In this document: one piece after another, positions 9,271 through 16,994 of the stretch
Position numbering within the stretch: the stretch's first letter is position 1
Layout of the letters: every line of letters begins with the position of its first letter
Source of the DNA: Alphaproteobacteria bacterium
GTDB taxonomy: Bacteria > Pseudomonadota > Alphaproteobacteria > Rhizobiales > JAJFHR01
Assembly: GCA_024278055.1 (NCBI GenBank)
Contig: JAJRTY010000022.1
Span: 1-44,269 of the forward strand
Length of the DNA stretch: 44,269 nt
Direction: 5' to 3'
The notes under the pieces: model-generated
Database searches by the model: none
What the model was told of the DNA's origin: nothing
What the model saw: only the letters and a program-made list of their open reading frames with translations
Program-made: the position numbers and the translations under genes

Positions 9271-9699
9271 ATGTATAAATCTATACTTCTGCCTGTCGAT
9301 TTAAATCAGGAAAGCTCGTGGAAGAAGGCTTTGCCAACTGCTATTCATTTAGCTAAATCAATGTCGATAAAAATTCACATCCTAACGGTCATACCGGATT
9401 ACGGTATGGCTGTGGTCGGGAATTTTTTCACCGCTGATTATGAGCATTTCGCAACAACGAAGACGCAGAGCGCTCTTGATGAGTTCGTCAAAGAGCATCT
9501 GCCCGCCGAACTGGTTGCCAGTGATACGGTGATCCACGGCACGATCTACAAGGAGATTGTGGCCGCTGCCGATGATAAAGGCTGTGACCTTATTATCCTG
9601 TCATCACATCGCCCGGAAACATCAGACTATCTGCTTGGCCCCAACGCAGCACGCGTAGTGCGCCATGCCAACCAGTCGGTTTTCGTGGTTCGCGACTAA
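9271..9699 (+). CDS. Universal stress protein (UspA family), TRAP-associated
   Basis: This 142-residue cytosolic protein has the UspA fold pattern: MYKSILLPVDLN at the N-terminus, DLIILSSHRPETSDYLLG, and the C-terminal nucleotide loop followed by ARVVRHANQSVFVV. I chose the ATG at 9271, with AAAGGA upstream; an earlier in-frame TTG at 9256 is less likely. It starts 24 bases after the TRAP permease stop, so the two are co-transcribed. The known precedent is TeaD, a UspA-type ATP-binding regulator encoded with the TeaABC ectoine TRAP transporter. By analogy this protein may tune transporter activity or turnover, but that is inference. Confidence 0.9.
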   Translation: MYKSILLPVDLNQESSWKKALPTAIHLAKSMSIKIHILTVIPDYGMAVVGNFFTADYEHFATTKTQSALDEFVKEHLPAELVASDTVIHGTIYKEIVAAADDKGCDLIILSSHRPETSDYLLGPNAARVVRHANQSVFVVRD

Positions 9700-9708
9700 A
9701 ATCAACAA

Positions 9709-9739
9709 GGCTCTTGAGATTGAAACAATCTCAAGAGCC
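9709..9739. terminator. Perfect stem-loop between convergent uspA-like and lysK genes
   Basis: A perfect 14-bp inverted repeat (9709-9722 and 9726-9739) with a three-base loop lies between two convergent genes, 9 bases after one stop and 7 before the other. Neither side carries a long T-run. It can serve as a bidirectional terminator or 3' end stabiliser. Confidence 0.7.
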
Positions 9740-9746
9740 AATGATT

Positions 9747-11369
9747 CTATCCTTGAGACAAATCATCCCCGGACAGTGCACGGGCAATGAGATCACGGGT
9801 TTCTTTGACGCCATACAGGGCAACGAAGGAACCAAAGCGCGGTCCTTGGGTTTGCCCCAGCAACACTTCGTATAAAGCCCGGAACCAATCGCGCAGATTG
9901 TCGAAATCATGAGCCTTGCCAGCTTCGTAAACCAGGCTTTGGATATCTTCGGCAGCAGCGCCCTGCTCCAGGCTTGCAAGTTTTGACGACAGGTCTTCCA
10001 AAGCTGCACGTTCGCGTGCATCAGGTGCGCGATAGGTCTTTGCCGGTTTGACAAAATCGACAAAATAATTGATCGCGTATCCGACCATGCGGTTAAGCTC
10101 GGGGTGGCTGTCGGGTGAGGTTTCGGGCGCATAACGCTGGATGAAGCCCCACAGGGTTTGCGGCTCCTCGCTGTTGGAGGCGCTGACCAGATTAAGCAGC
10201 ACATTAAAGCTGATCGGCACCTGAACATCAGGTGCATGGCCTTTATGGATATGCCAGGCTGGATTGACCAGTTGGTCCTTGATTTCCTGGGTTGGAAACT
10301 TGCTCACATGCGTCAGGTATTCATCAACATTTTTAGGGATGACATCAAAATGCAGGCGCTTGGCTTTGCGCGGGCTTTGATACATGAATAAAGACAGGCT
10401 TTCAGGTGATGCATATTTCAGCCACTCGTCTATGGTGATGCCGTTGCCACGTGATTTTGATATTTTTTCACCGTTTTCGTCGAGAAACAACTCATAGTTA
10501 AATCCCTCCGGCGGCGTTGCCCCCAAGGCCCGGCAAATGCGGCTGGAGAGTTTGACAGATTCAATCAAATCCTTGCCGGCCATTTCATAATCAATCCCCA
10601 ATGCGGCCCAGCGCATGGCCCAATCAGCCTTCCATTGCAGTTTACACGCTCCGCCGGTAACCTTGACCTCAACGGGTTCTTTGGTTTCAGGATCGATATA
10701 GGTGACTGTTCCCGCTTCCTGATTGCGCTCCACCAGCGGCACTTGAAGCACCTGGCGCGTGCGCGGGCAAATCGGCAGGAAAGGTGAATATGTCGCCTGA
10801 CGCTCCGGCCCCAGGGTGGGCAGAATGATGGCCATCACCTTGTCATAGGTTTTCAGCATATTGAGCAGGGCCTCATCAAACCGGCCGGATTTATAGCATT
10901 GCGTCGAGGAAACGAAATCATATTCGAAACCGAATGAATCAAGAAATTCCTGCAACCGCGAGTTATTATGCTGGCCAAAACTTTCATGGGTTCCAAAAGG
11001 ATCAGGCACTTCGGTCAGAGCTTTGCCGAGATGAGGTGCCAACATGTCACCATTGGGAATATTGTCAGGTATTTTGCGCAAACCATCCATATCGTCGGAA
11101 AAACAGATGATGCGCGACGGCCTGTCGCTCAGAATTGAAAATGCCTGACGAACCATGGCGGTGCGCGCCACCTCGCCAAAGGTGCCAATGTGCGGCAGGC
11201 CGCTGGGGCCATAGCCGGTTTCAAACAGGACTTCCTTGTTATCATCGCCGGATTTTTCCATGCGCACGAGCAATTTGCGGGCTTCTTCAAACGGCCAGGC
11301 TTTGGTGACTTGGGCTGCTTCCAGCAGGGCGGCATCGAAATTTTGATCGTGCGTCATATTAAAATCCAT
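9747..11369 (-). CDS. lysK: Class I lysyl-tRNA synthetase
   Basis: This 540-residue enzyme charges tRNA-Lys in the cytosol. It is the class I (archaeal-type) LysRS, not the common class II enzyme. The class I signatures are present: the HIGH-equivalent [10 protein letters not shown] at residues 57-66 and the KMSKS-equivalent KISKS at residues 302-306, with CSDDMDGLR-like Rossmann residues ([14 protein letters not shown]) between them. Class I LysRS is known in archaea, spirochaetes and many alphaproteobacteria. The start could be either the ATG at 11369 or the one four codons later (MTHDQ). It is a single-gene unit convergent with the uspA-like gene, and its upstream side carries an intergenic repeat. 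Confidence 0.96.
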   Translation of the reverse strand: MDFNMTHDQNFDAALLEAAQVTKAWPFEEARKLLVRMEKSGDDNKEVLFETGYGPSGLPHIGTFGEVARTAMVRQAFSILSDRPSRIICFSDDMDGLRKIPDNIPNGDMLAPHLGKALTEVPDPFGTHESFGQHNNSRLQEFLDSFGFEYDFVSSTQCYKSGRFDEALLNMLKTYDKVMAIILPTLGPERQATYSPFLPICPRTRQVLQVPLVERNQEAGTVTYIDPETKEPVEVKVTGGACKLQWKADWAMRWAALGIDYEMAGKDLIESVKLSSRICRALGATPPEGFNYELFLDENGEKISKSRGNGITIDEWLKYASPESLSLFMYQSPRKAKRLHFDVIPKNVDEYLTHVSKFPTQEIKDQLVNPAWHIHKGHAPDVQVPISFNVLLNLVSASNSEEPQTLWGFIQRYAPETSPDSHPELNRMVGYAINYFVDFVKPAKTYRAPDARERAALEDLSSKLASLEQGAAAEDIQSLVYEAGKAHDFDNLRDWFRALYEVLLGQTQGPRFGSFVALYGVKETRDLIARALSGDDLSQG

Positions 11370-11375
11370 CTAATT

Positions 11376-11480
11376 CGTCATCCCCAGGCATGTCCCGGGG
11401 ATCCATGCCGCCAGGCTGAACGACAACATGAAAGTATCTTATTGTTGAAAATTCAGAGGAATGGATCCCGGGGATGACGA
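11376..11480. repeat. Intergenic palindromic repeat pair upstream of lysK
   Basis: The unit at 11376-11406 (CGTCATCCCC ... GGGGATCCAT) recurs in inverted, shortened form at 11461-11480. Each end is itself partly palindromic (CCCC/GGGG around a short centre). It resembles the widespread short intergenic palindromes of alphaproteobacteria that begin CGTCATCC and contain GGATCCA. It contains no open reading frame and may form a cruciform or mRNA stem. Confidence 0.7.
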
Positions 11481-11598
11481 TAAGGGAGTGGTAAAATCCC
11501 AGTTCATTGCAATATACTTTAGAGGGACATATCAACAAGCCCTCATGTTATCAACTTAAAACCACAGAATCGCTCATGGCATTTATACTGGTTTTCCT

Positions 11599-14508
11599 AT
11601 GCAAACAAGTGATCAAAATGACCTGTCCGCCAAGCCGGTATCGCCGCTCAATCAAATCCCTCGTATGGTGGCGGATGGACTGGCGGTCACGATTGCAACA
11701 GCTGGTGGTGTCGGGGAAAAACTGAATGCCGCCGAAGCGCTTTCCCGGCTGATCGAGCGCCCTCATCTCATTTGCCACTCGGCGTTCACGCTCAACCGGC
11801 TGGTGAGAATTGCCAAAGCCCCACAAAACCAGTTTCAATCTGCCCGCAGCCAGCGCCATCTCGATATTGCCGAACTTTATGCCTTTTGCTTTCCCGCCCG
11901 GTTTGCGGCCCCCACCCCGCAAGGCCTGATTGCAGCCAGTGGTTTGAGCAAGGCTTGCCCACCGGACGATTTACACGGGCTGGCGCAGGGGTTGATTGAA
12001 ATTCTGACCACACAAAAACCATTGGTGAAACGACAACTCTATAGAGTTGCCCGCACTATGGAAAAAGGCGGCTGGGCCTGGGGACCGTATTTGTCCAAAG
12101 CCCTGAAACCGCCGGAAGCCGAACCCGACCGATCCGCACTGCGCGGACTTGATGTCTGGGTGAGATTGAAAGAGTGGCAGGATAACGGCCCGGCAAAAGC
12201 GCCCAAAGCATTAGGCGTGAGTGCGAAAGAAGCAAAAGAACAACTGGAACATCTGACCGCATCGCACGGGCGCGCCCGTGATGGCCAATCCAGGTACAGT
12301 GCTGCCGCAGCTTTGGCTTTTCAGCCTAAAGATGCCGCTGGTTCTCCCAACGTGGTGCTGGCGGAAGCGGGAACCGGCATTGGTAAAACACTTGGTTATC
12401 TTGCCCCGGCCAGTCTTTGGGCCAGGCGCAACGGGGCACCGGTGTGGCTATCCACGTATACCAAAAACCTGCAACGCCAACTGGTGCAGGAAATAGCCCA
12501 TGTCTACCCCGATCCGGTGGAGCGGCGGGAAAAAACCGCTGTCAGAAAGGGACGGGAAAATTACCTGTGTCTGCTCAATTACCAGGACCTCGTCACCAAC
12601 CTGCAACCGCAAAACGAACGCGCGACAACATTGGCGGGGCTAACCGCGCGCTGGATCATGGCCACACGCGATGGTGACATGGTCAGCGGTGATTTTATTT
12701 CGTGGCTGGTGCCGCTGTTTACCGGCGGGCGCGAACCTGAAAGCGGCGGCAACATGCGCGCGGGCTTTGGCCTCACCGACAGGCGCGGTGAATGCATTTA
12801 TTCGGCCTGTCCGCATTATCGCAAATGCTTCATCGAAAAAGCAGTCAGAAAATCGCGCAAGGCAGAACTCGTGGTTGCCAATCATGCGCTCGTCATGGTG
12901 CAGGCAGCGCTCGATCAATCAACCGATATGTTCAGGGATCTGAGCGGCAGGAAAGATAAACCGGATGAAGACGGCCCGGTTGAAGCCGGGCGTCATTTCG
13001 TCTTTGATGAAGGCCATCATGTTTTTGATGCCGCAGACAGCGCTTTTTCCGCCCACCTGACGGCCCTTGAAACTGCTGAGCTGCGACGCTGGATACGTGG
13101 CAACGAGGGACAAAGAAGGCAGCGTTCGCGCGGGCTCAAGGAAAGATTTGCCGATCTTTTCGAGGGCGATGACGAAACAGACGCCCTGCTTGATCAGGCT
13201 CTGGGGGCAGCCAAAGCGCTGCCGGCACCGGGCTGGCGGCAAAGGATCACCTCAGGTGCCGGCCAAAGCACGACAGAACATTTCATGATGCTGGTTCACG
13301 GTCAGGTTCTTGCGCGCACAAAAAATAAATACAGCCGGACAATGGAAGCGGATTGTGACCCGCCGGTTGAGGGCTTGCGCGATGCTGCCAGTCAGCTCGG
13401 ATTGCAGCTGGAAATACTGAAAAAATCTTTGAGCGAACTGAGCGCGAGACTTGAGGCATCGCTTGATGATGATGCCTGCGACCACGACAGTGTGTCGCGC
13501 ATTCGTATTGAAGCTGCCGTGCGCGGTCTCAAACGCCGCGCCAATCTGGTGTTACCATCGTGGCTGGCCATGCTTGTCAGTCTGGCGCAGGAGACGCCGG
13601 AAGAATTTGTTGACTGGTTTTCAATCGAAACTGCGTGGGGAAACCTGTTTGATGTGGGGATGCACCGGCACTGGATTGATCCCTCGCTGCCGTTTTCGCA
13701 AATTGTGCTGGAGCCTGCCCAGGGGGTTTTGATTACGTCTGCTACCTTGCGTGACAGATTGCCTGATGCCCCGGACGACTGGCGTTCGGCTGATGTGCGT
13801 TCAGGCGCGTATCACCTGGCAACACCACCGCATCGCTTTGAACAGGTGTCGCCCTTTGATTACGCCAATAAATCTCGGATATTCGTTGTCAATGACGTCA
13901 ACCGTGATGAACCGGCACAGGTGGCGGCCGCCTTGCGTGAGCTGTTCCTTGCCGCCGGTGGTGGCGGGTTGGGATTGTTTACAGCCATTTCGCGTCTGGA
14001 AAAAACCTTCCAGCTCCTGTCGCCAAAACTGACCGCTGCCGGCCATACTCTATACGCCCAGCACATTGATCCCATCGACACCGGCACACTGGTGGATCTG
14101 TTTCGCGGTGATGTTAATTCGTGCCTGCTGGGCACTGATGCTGTGCGCGATGGCATTGATGTGCCGGGAGACAGTTTGCGCATCATCGTCTTTGACCGGG
14201 TGCCGTGGCCGCAACCGACAATCTTAAACCGCGCGCGCCGTGATGCCTTTGGCGGCAATGGCTATCAGGACATGATGGCGCGGCTCAAGCTGCAACAGGC
14301 CTTTGGCCGCCTGATCAGAAATGAAACCGATCGCGGTATTTTTGTTATGCTCGACAGCCGTTTACCCACCCGGTTGACGACTGCCTTTCCGCCCGAGGCC
14401 CCATTCGAACGCCTGGGTCTGGTCGATGCGATTGATAAAACCACAGGTTTTTTGCAGAATAAACTTGTTGAGAGATGCCTTAGTTCTTACTTACTTTTCA
14501 TCCAATAA
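11599..14508 (+). CDS. ATP-dependent DNA helicase, DinG/XPD-like superfamily 2
   Basis: This 969-residue protein is an SF2 helicase of the DinG/XPD type. The Walker A motif is AEAGTGIGKT (residues 255-264). Four cysteines at 324, 399, 404 and 410 are placed to ligate a 4Fe-4S cluster, and the DEAH-type motif is DEGH (470-473). The C-terminal motifs GTDAVRDGIDVPGD and QAFGRLIRNETDRG complete the helicase. The first 200 or so residues resemble a decayed DEDD exonuclease domain (HSAFTLNRL, then LDIAELYAF), but I see no intact catalytic acidic set. Related helicases unwind damaged or forked DNA, R-loops and D-loops. The ATG at 11599 has no strong ribosome binding site. The gene is followed 45 bases later by a TerB-like gene. 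Confidence 0.9.
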   Translation: MQTSDQNDLSAKPVSPLNQIPRMVADGLAVTIATAGGVGEKLNAAEALSRLIERPHLICHSAFTLNRLVRIAKAPQNQFQSARSQRHLDIAELYAFCFPARFAAPTPQGLIAASGLSKACPPDDLHGLAQGLIEILTTQKPLVKRQLYRVARTMEKGGWAWGPYLSKALKPPEAEPDRSALRGLDVWVRLKEWQDNGPAKAPKALGVSAKEAKEQLEHLTASHGRARDGQSRYSAAAALAFQPKDAAGSPNVVLAEAGTGIGKTLGYLAPASLWARRNGAPVWLSTYTKNLQRQLVQEIAHVYPDPVERREKTAVRKGRENYLCLLNYQDLVTNLQPQNERATTLAGLTARWIMATRDGDMVSGDFISWLVPLFTGGREPESGGNMRAGFGLTDRRGECIYSACPHYRKCFIEKAVRKSRKAELVVANHALVMVQAALDQSTDMFRDLSGRKDKPDEDGPVEAGRHFVFDEGHHVFDAADSAFSAHLTALETAELRRWIRGNEGQRRQRSRGLKERFADLFEGDDETDALLDQALGAAKALPAPGWRQRITSGAGQSTTEHFMMLVHGQVLARTKNKYSRTMEADCDPPVEGLRDAASQLGLQLEILKKSLSELSARLEASLDDDACDHDSVSRIRIEAAVRGLKRRANLVLPSWLAMLVSLAQETPEEFVDWFSIETAWGNLFDVGMHRHWIDPSLPFSQIVLEPAQGVLITSATLRDRLPDAPDDWRSADVRSGAYHLATPPHRFEQVSPFDYANKSRIFVVNDVNRDEPAQVAAALRELFLAAGGGGLGLFTAISRLEKTFQLLSPKLTAAGHTLYAQHIDPIDTGTLVDLFRGDVNSCLLGTDAVRDGIDVPGDSLRIIVFDRVPWPQPTILNRARRDAFGGNGYQDMMARLKLQQAFGRLIRNETDRGIFVMLDSRLPTRLTTAFPPEAPFERLGLVDAIDKTTGFLQNKLVERCLSSYLLFIQ

Positions 14509-14553
14509 CCCTTTAGTCTGGTTTTTTGGCTCACCCCTGCTGGAGATATCCCT

Positions 14554-14970
14554 ATGCCGCAACCTTTAAGTCCTGAAGAAGCCCTGATCTACATTATGGT
14601 CACCATGTCGGCGGTGGACCGGGACATGAGCGATTCAGAACTGGAAAAAATTGGCCATATAGTTAGAAAAATGCCGGTTTTTAATGACTATAATACCGAC
14701 AATCTCATTCAGACTTCAAAAGCCTGCGGTGCTGTCCTGCGCCAGGAAAACGGGCTACAGGAAGTTCTCGACAAAGTGCGAGAAACCTTACCGCCTCATC
14801 TGCTGGAAACAGCCTATGCGTTTGCCGTTGAAACGGCCGCAGCTGATGGCTCTTTGCAAAAAGAAGAACTCAGATTGTTGCAGATTTTCCGCGTTGGCCT
14901 CGGTGTCGACCGGCTGATTGCCACAGCTATTGAACGCGGTGCTCACGCGCGCCATGCCATTTTAGATTAA
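14554..14970 (+). CDS. Tellurite resistance TerB-family protein
   Basis: This 138-residue, all-helical, acidic cytosolic protein matches the TerB/TerB-like family. SPEEALIYIMVTMSAVDRDMSDSE near the N-terminus and AAADGSLQKEELRLLQ in the second half are the two characteristic acidic D-x-x-x-S/D-xxE repeats that form the metal-binding helical repeat. A GGAG ribosome binding site precedes the start. It lies 45 bases after the helicase gene on the same strand and may be co-transcribed. It is a stand-alone copy with no ter operon around it, so a role in tellurite resistance should not be assumed. Confidence 0.82.
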   Translation: MPQPLSPEEALIYIMVTMSAVDRDMSDSELEKIGHIVRKMPVFNDYNTDNLIQTSKACGAVLRQENGLQEVLDKVRETLPPHLLETAYAFAVETAAADGSLQKEELRLLQIFRVGLGVDRLIATAIERGAHARHAILD

Positions 14971-15017
14971 AGCAGGGTCAGATTGCATTGGAAACAAACC
15001 CAGTAGTCTCCAGCTTC

Positions 15018-15100
15018 CGCACCGCCCCGGCCTTGAGCCGGGGTCTGGCAATGTTCAACCGGAAAGCCAACAGGTCCCGGCTCAAGGCCGGGACGGTGCG
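15018..15100. repeat. G+C-rich imperfect inverted repeat, 30-base arms
   Basis: The arms at 15018-15047 and 15071-15100 are complementary except at about three positions, with a 23-base centre. Each arm also contains an internal CCCGGC...GCCGGG palindrome. It lies between the terB-like and desaturase genes and carries no coding sequence. It looks like a member of the alphaproteobacterial palindromic repeat class built on CCGGCCTTGAGCCGG. Confidence 0.8.
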
Positions 15101-15139
15101 ACTGACTTTAAGTAATCCAATCTCGCGGGAGGTTGAATC

Positions 15140-15949
15140 ATGAGCGAAGGCTTCATCAGACTATCCATTTTCGCCAGTGTTCTTGTGGTGCTCGGGCTTG
15201 TGGAATTGTTCCATCCCCGTCGCCAGTTTGGCCGCTATAAGCTGAGTCGGTGGATCACCAACCTGTCCATGGTCGGGGTCGATAGTATCGTGCTCAGATT
15301 ACTGTTTCCGGTGCTGGCCGTTGGCGTTGCCGAGTATATGCATACACAAGGCTATGGCCTGTTTGGTCTGCTGGACTGGCCCTTCTGGCTTGAACTTGTC
15401 ATCTCCGTCATACTGCTTGATCTGGCAATCTATATTCAGCATGTGGCCACCCATAAAATACCGGCATTGTGGCTTTTGCACCAGGTTCATCATGCCGATA
15501 CGGAAGTTGATGTGACCACGGGAACGCGGTTTCATCCCCTCGAAATTGTCCTGTCGATGTTGTATAAATTTGTTGTCATAGCCCTCATCGGCCCCTCCGC
15601 TGCGGCCGTATTCCTGTTTGAAGTTCTGTTGAATGTGTTTGCCATGTTTTCTCATGCAAACATCAAACTGTCGGGCAGCGTTGACGACCGATTGCGTAAA
15701 ATTATTGTCACCCCGGACATGCATCGCATCCACCATTCAACCCTGATGCGGGAGACTGACAGCAACTACGGTTTCAACCTGTCTATCTGGGACCGGTTGT
15801 TTGGCACCTATACTGAAACACCGGAACTGGGCCACGACCGCATGCAGATTGGCTTAAAGTCGTATCAGTCAGAAAATCCATCGAAGCTGATCTGGTCTTT
15901 GATGCTGCCCTTCAGGCAGATAAAACGCGTGCTCAGGTTCAGGGATTAA
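15140..15949 (+). CDS. Sterol desaturase/fatty acid hydroxylase family membrane protein
   Basis: This 269-residue integral membrane protein has the di-iron histidine boxes of the fatty acid hydroxylase superfamily: H101xxxH105 (HVATH), H114xxHH118 (HQVHH), and H195xxHH199 (HRIHH), with His172 (SHAN) as an extra candidate ligand. Hydrophobic segments flank these boxes. The family inserts oxygen or double bonds into lipids such as sterols, carotenoids, fatty acids or hopanoid-type molecules. The ribosome binding site is GGGAGG. Its stop codon overlaps the stop of the convergent binding-protein gene. Substrate is not predictable. Confidence 0.9.
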   Translation: MSEGFIRLSIFASVLVVLGLVELFHPRRQFGRYKLSRWITNLSMVGVDSIVLRLLFPVLAVGVAEYMHTQGYGLFGLLDWPFWLELVISVILLDLAIYIQHVATHKIPALWLLHQVHHADTEVDVTTGTRFHPLEIVLSMLYKFVVIALIGPSAAAVFLFEVLLNVFAMFSHANIKLSGSVDDRLRKIIVTPDMHRIHHSTLMRETDSNYGFNLSIWDRLFGTYTETPELGHDRMQIGLKSYQSENPSKLIWSLMLPFRQIKRVLRFRD

Positions 15950-16800
15950 TAAAAACTCATGGGGAAGTAGCGTTTGAAGAGCTCTTCAAACTGACCGCTT
16001 TTCTGCACCCTGTCGAGACCGAGATTAATGACCTTGAGCAATTGTGGATTGTTCTTTTTAACAGCAATGCCAACCCCTTCGCCAAAAAACTTGCTTTCGG
16101 TAAAGGCACCGCCTGAATATGTGCAACATTTGTTCGACGCTATGCCGTTGAGCCAGAACATCAAGCTGACACCATCGCCAAAAACCACATCCACCTGACC
16201 ATCAACGAGCGCCTGGCGGGCAGCGTCGGGGCCATCAAAACTCTTGATGATCGAAGTCTTGAAAAAGGCCTTCAAATAGGCTTCATGACTGGTGTTTTTA
16301 GCCACACCAATGCGCTTTCCGCTTAAAATCTCTGGCGTTATGTCTTTGAAACCATCACTTTTCCGCGACACAAAACGGGCCGGTGTCTGATAATACTGGC
16401 GCGAAAAAGTGACCCGGCGGCGGTTTTTTCTGGTAATGGCCAGTGATGCTATAATGGCGTCAGCCGCATCATTTTCAATTGCCGTTATCATGCGATCCCA
16501 AACAAGCGCCTGGATCGAACAACGGACCTTGAGTTCGGCGCAGATGGCTTTGGCCAACTCAACATTAAAGCCGACAAGTTTACCGTTTTCATCAATGTAA
16601 TTAAATGGCGGATAGTCATTGTCGGTTATGAAACGCAACTGGGTCAGGACAGGCTCGTCAGGCAGCGCTGTGCCGGGCTGCTCAATTGTCGGCACACTCG
16701 CCCGGTCAGATTGCGCCAACGCTTCAGCAACCGGAATGCCGGACAGCAGGACTGCGATTGCAAACAAAAAATACAATTTTACCATGTGATCAAGAACCAT
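15946..16800 (-). CDS. Periplasmic amino-acid-type ABC solute-binding protein (SBP_bac_3)
   Basis: This 284-residue exported protein has a signal peptide cleaved near residue 29 (AEALAQ). The mature part shows the family 3 binding-protein motifs: FITDNDYPPFNYIDENGKLVGFNVELAKAI is the classic start, followed by WDRMITAIENDAADAIIASLAIT, then GKRIGVAKNTSHEAY and GQVDVVFGDG. These bind amino acids or other polar organic compounds. An AGGAGA lies 13 bases before the ATG at 16800; an ATG five codons later is a possible alternative. No permease or ATPase gene is adjacent, so it is an orphan binding protein or serves a distant transporter. Its stop overlaps the convergent gene's stop. Confidence 0.9.
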   Translation of the reverse strand: MVLDHMVKLYFLFAIAVLLSGIPVAEALAQSDRASVPTIEQPGTALPDEPVLTQLRFITDNDYPPFNYIDENGKLVGFNVELAKAICAELKVRCSIQALVWDRMITAIENDAADAIIASLAITRKNRRRVTFSRQYYQTPARFVSRKSDGFKDITPEILSGKRIGVAKNTSHEAYLKAFFKTSIIKSFDGPDAARQALVDGQVDVVFGDGVSLMFWLNGIASNKCCTYSGGAFTESKFFGEGVGIAVKKNNPQLLKVINLGLDRVQKSGQFEELFKRYFPMSFY

Positions 16801-16994
16801 TTTTATTGCTGATTCTCCTATATCAGTTTTGTGTCGAATCTACAGCACCCATAACGTGTTAAGTATTGATATTTCAATTTATAGTATATTTAGGATATTT
16901 ATTTGAGATGACAGGTTTACGCATTTATATTTACGTGTAGAATAATATATGAGCTAATTTTTTTATATAATACTACCTAAATGAAAGTATAAGC
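16801..16994. promoter_or_regulatory. A+T-rich divergent promoter region
   Basis: These 194 bases are markedly A+T-rich compared with their surroundings and separate two divergent genes. A perfect TATAAT hexamer lies at 16966-16971, 23 bases before the GTG start of the glycosyltransferase, but no matching -35 box is obvious. A+T-rich intergenic DNA of this sort often binds nucleoid proteins. Confidence 0.35.

Noticed and set aside
14554-14970. TerB-like gene as part of a tellurite-resistance or phage-defence ter operon
   Set aside because: No terC, terD/terZ or associated ATPase genes are nearby; it is a stand-alone TerB-fold protein.
16850-16990. A+T-rich stretch as a possible horizontally acquired island or replication origin
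   Set aside because: It is under 200 bases, confined to one divergent intergenic region, and no DnaA-box cluster, integrase or repeat was seen. It is better explained as a promoter region.
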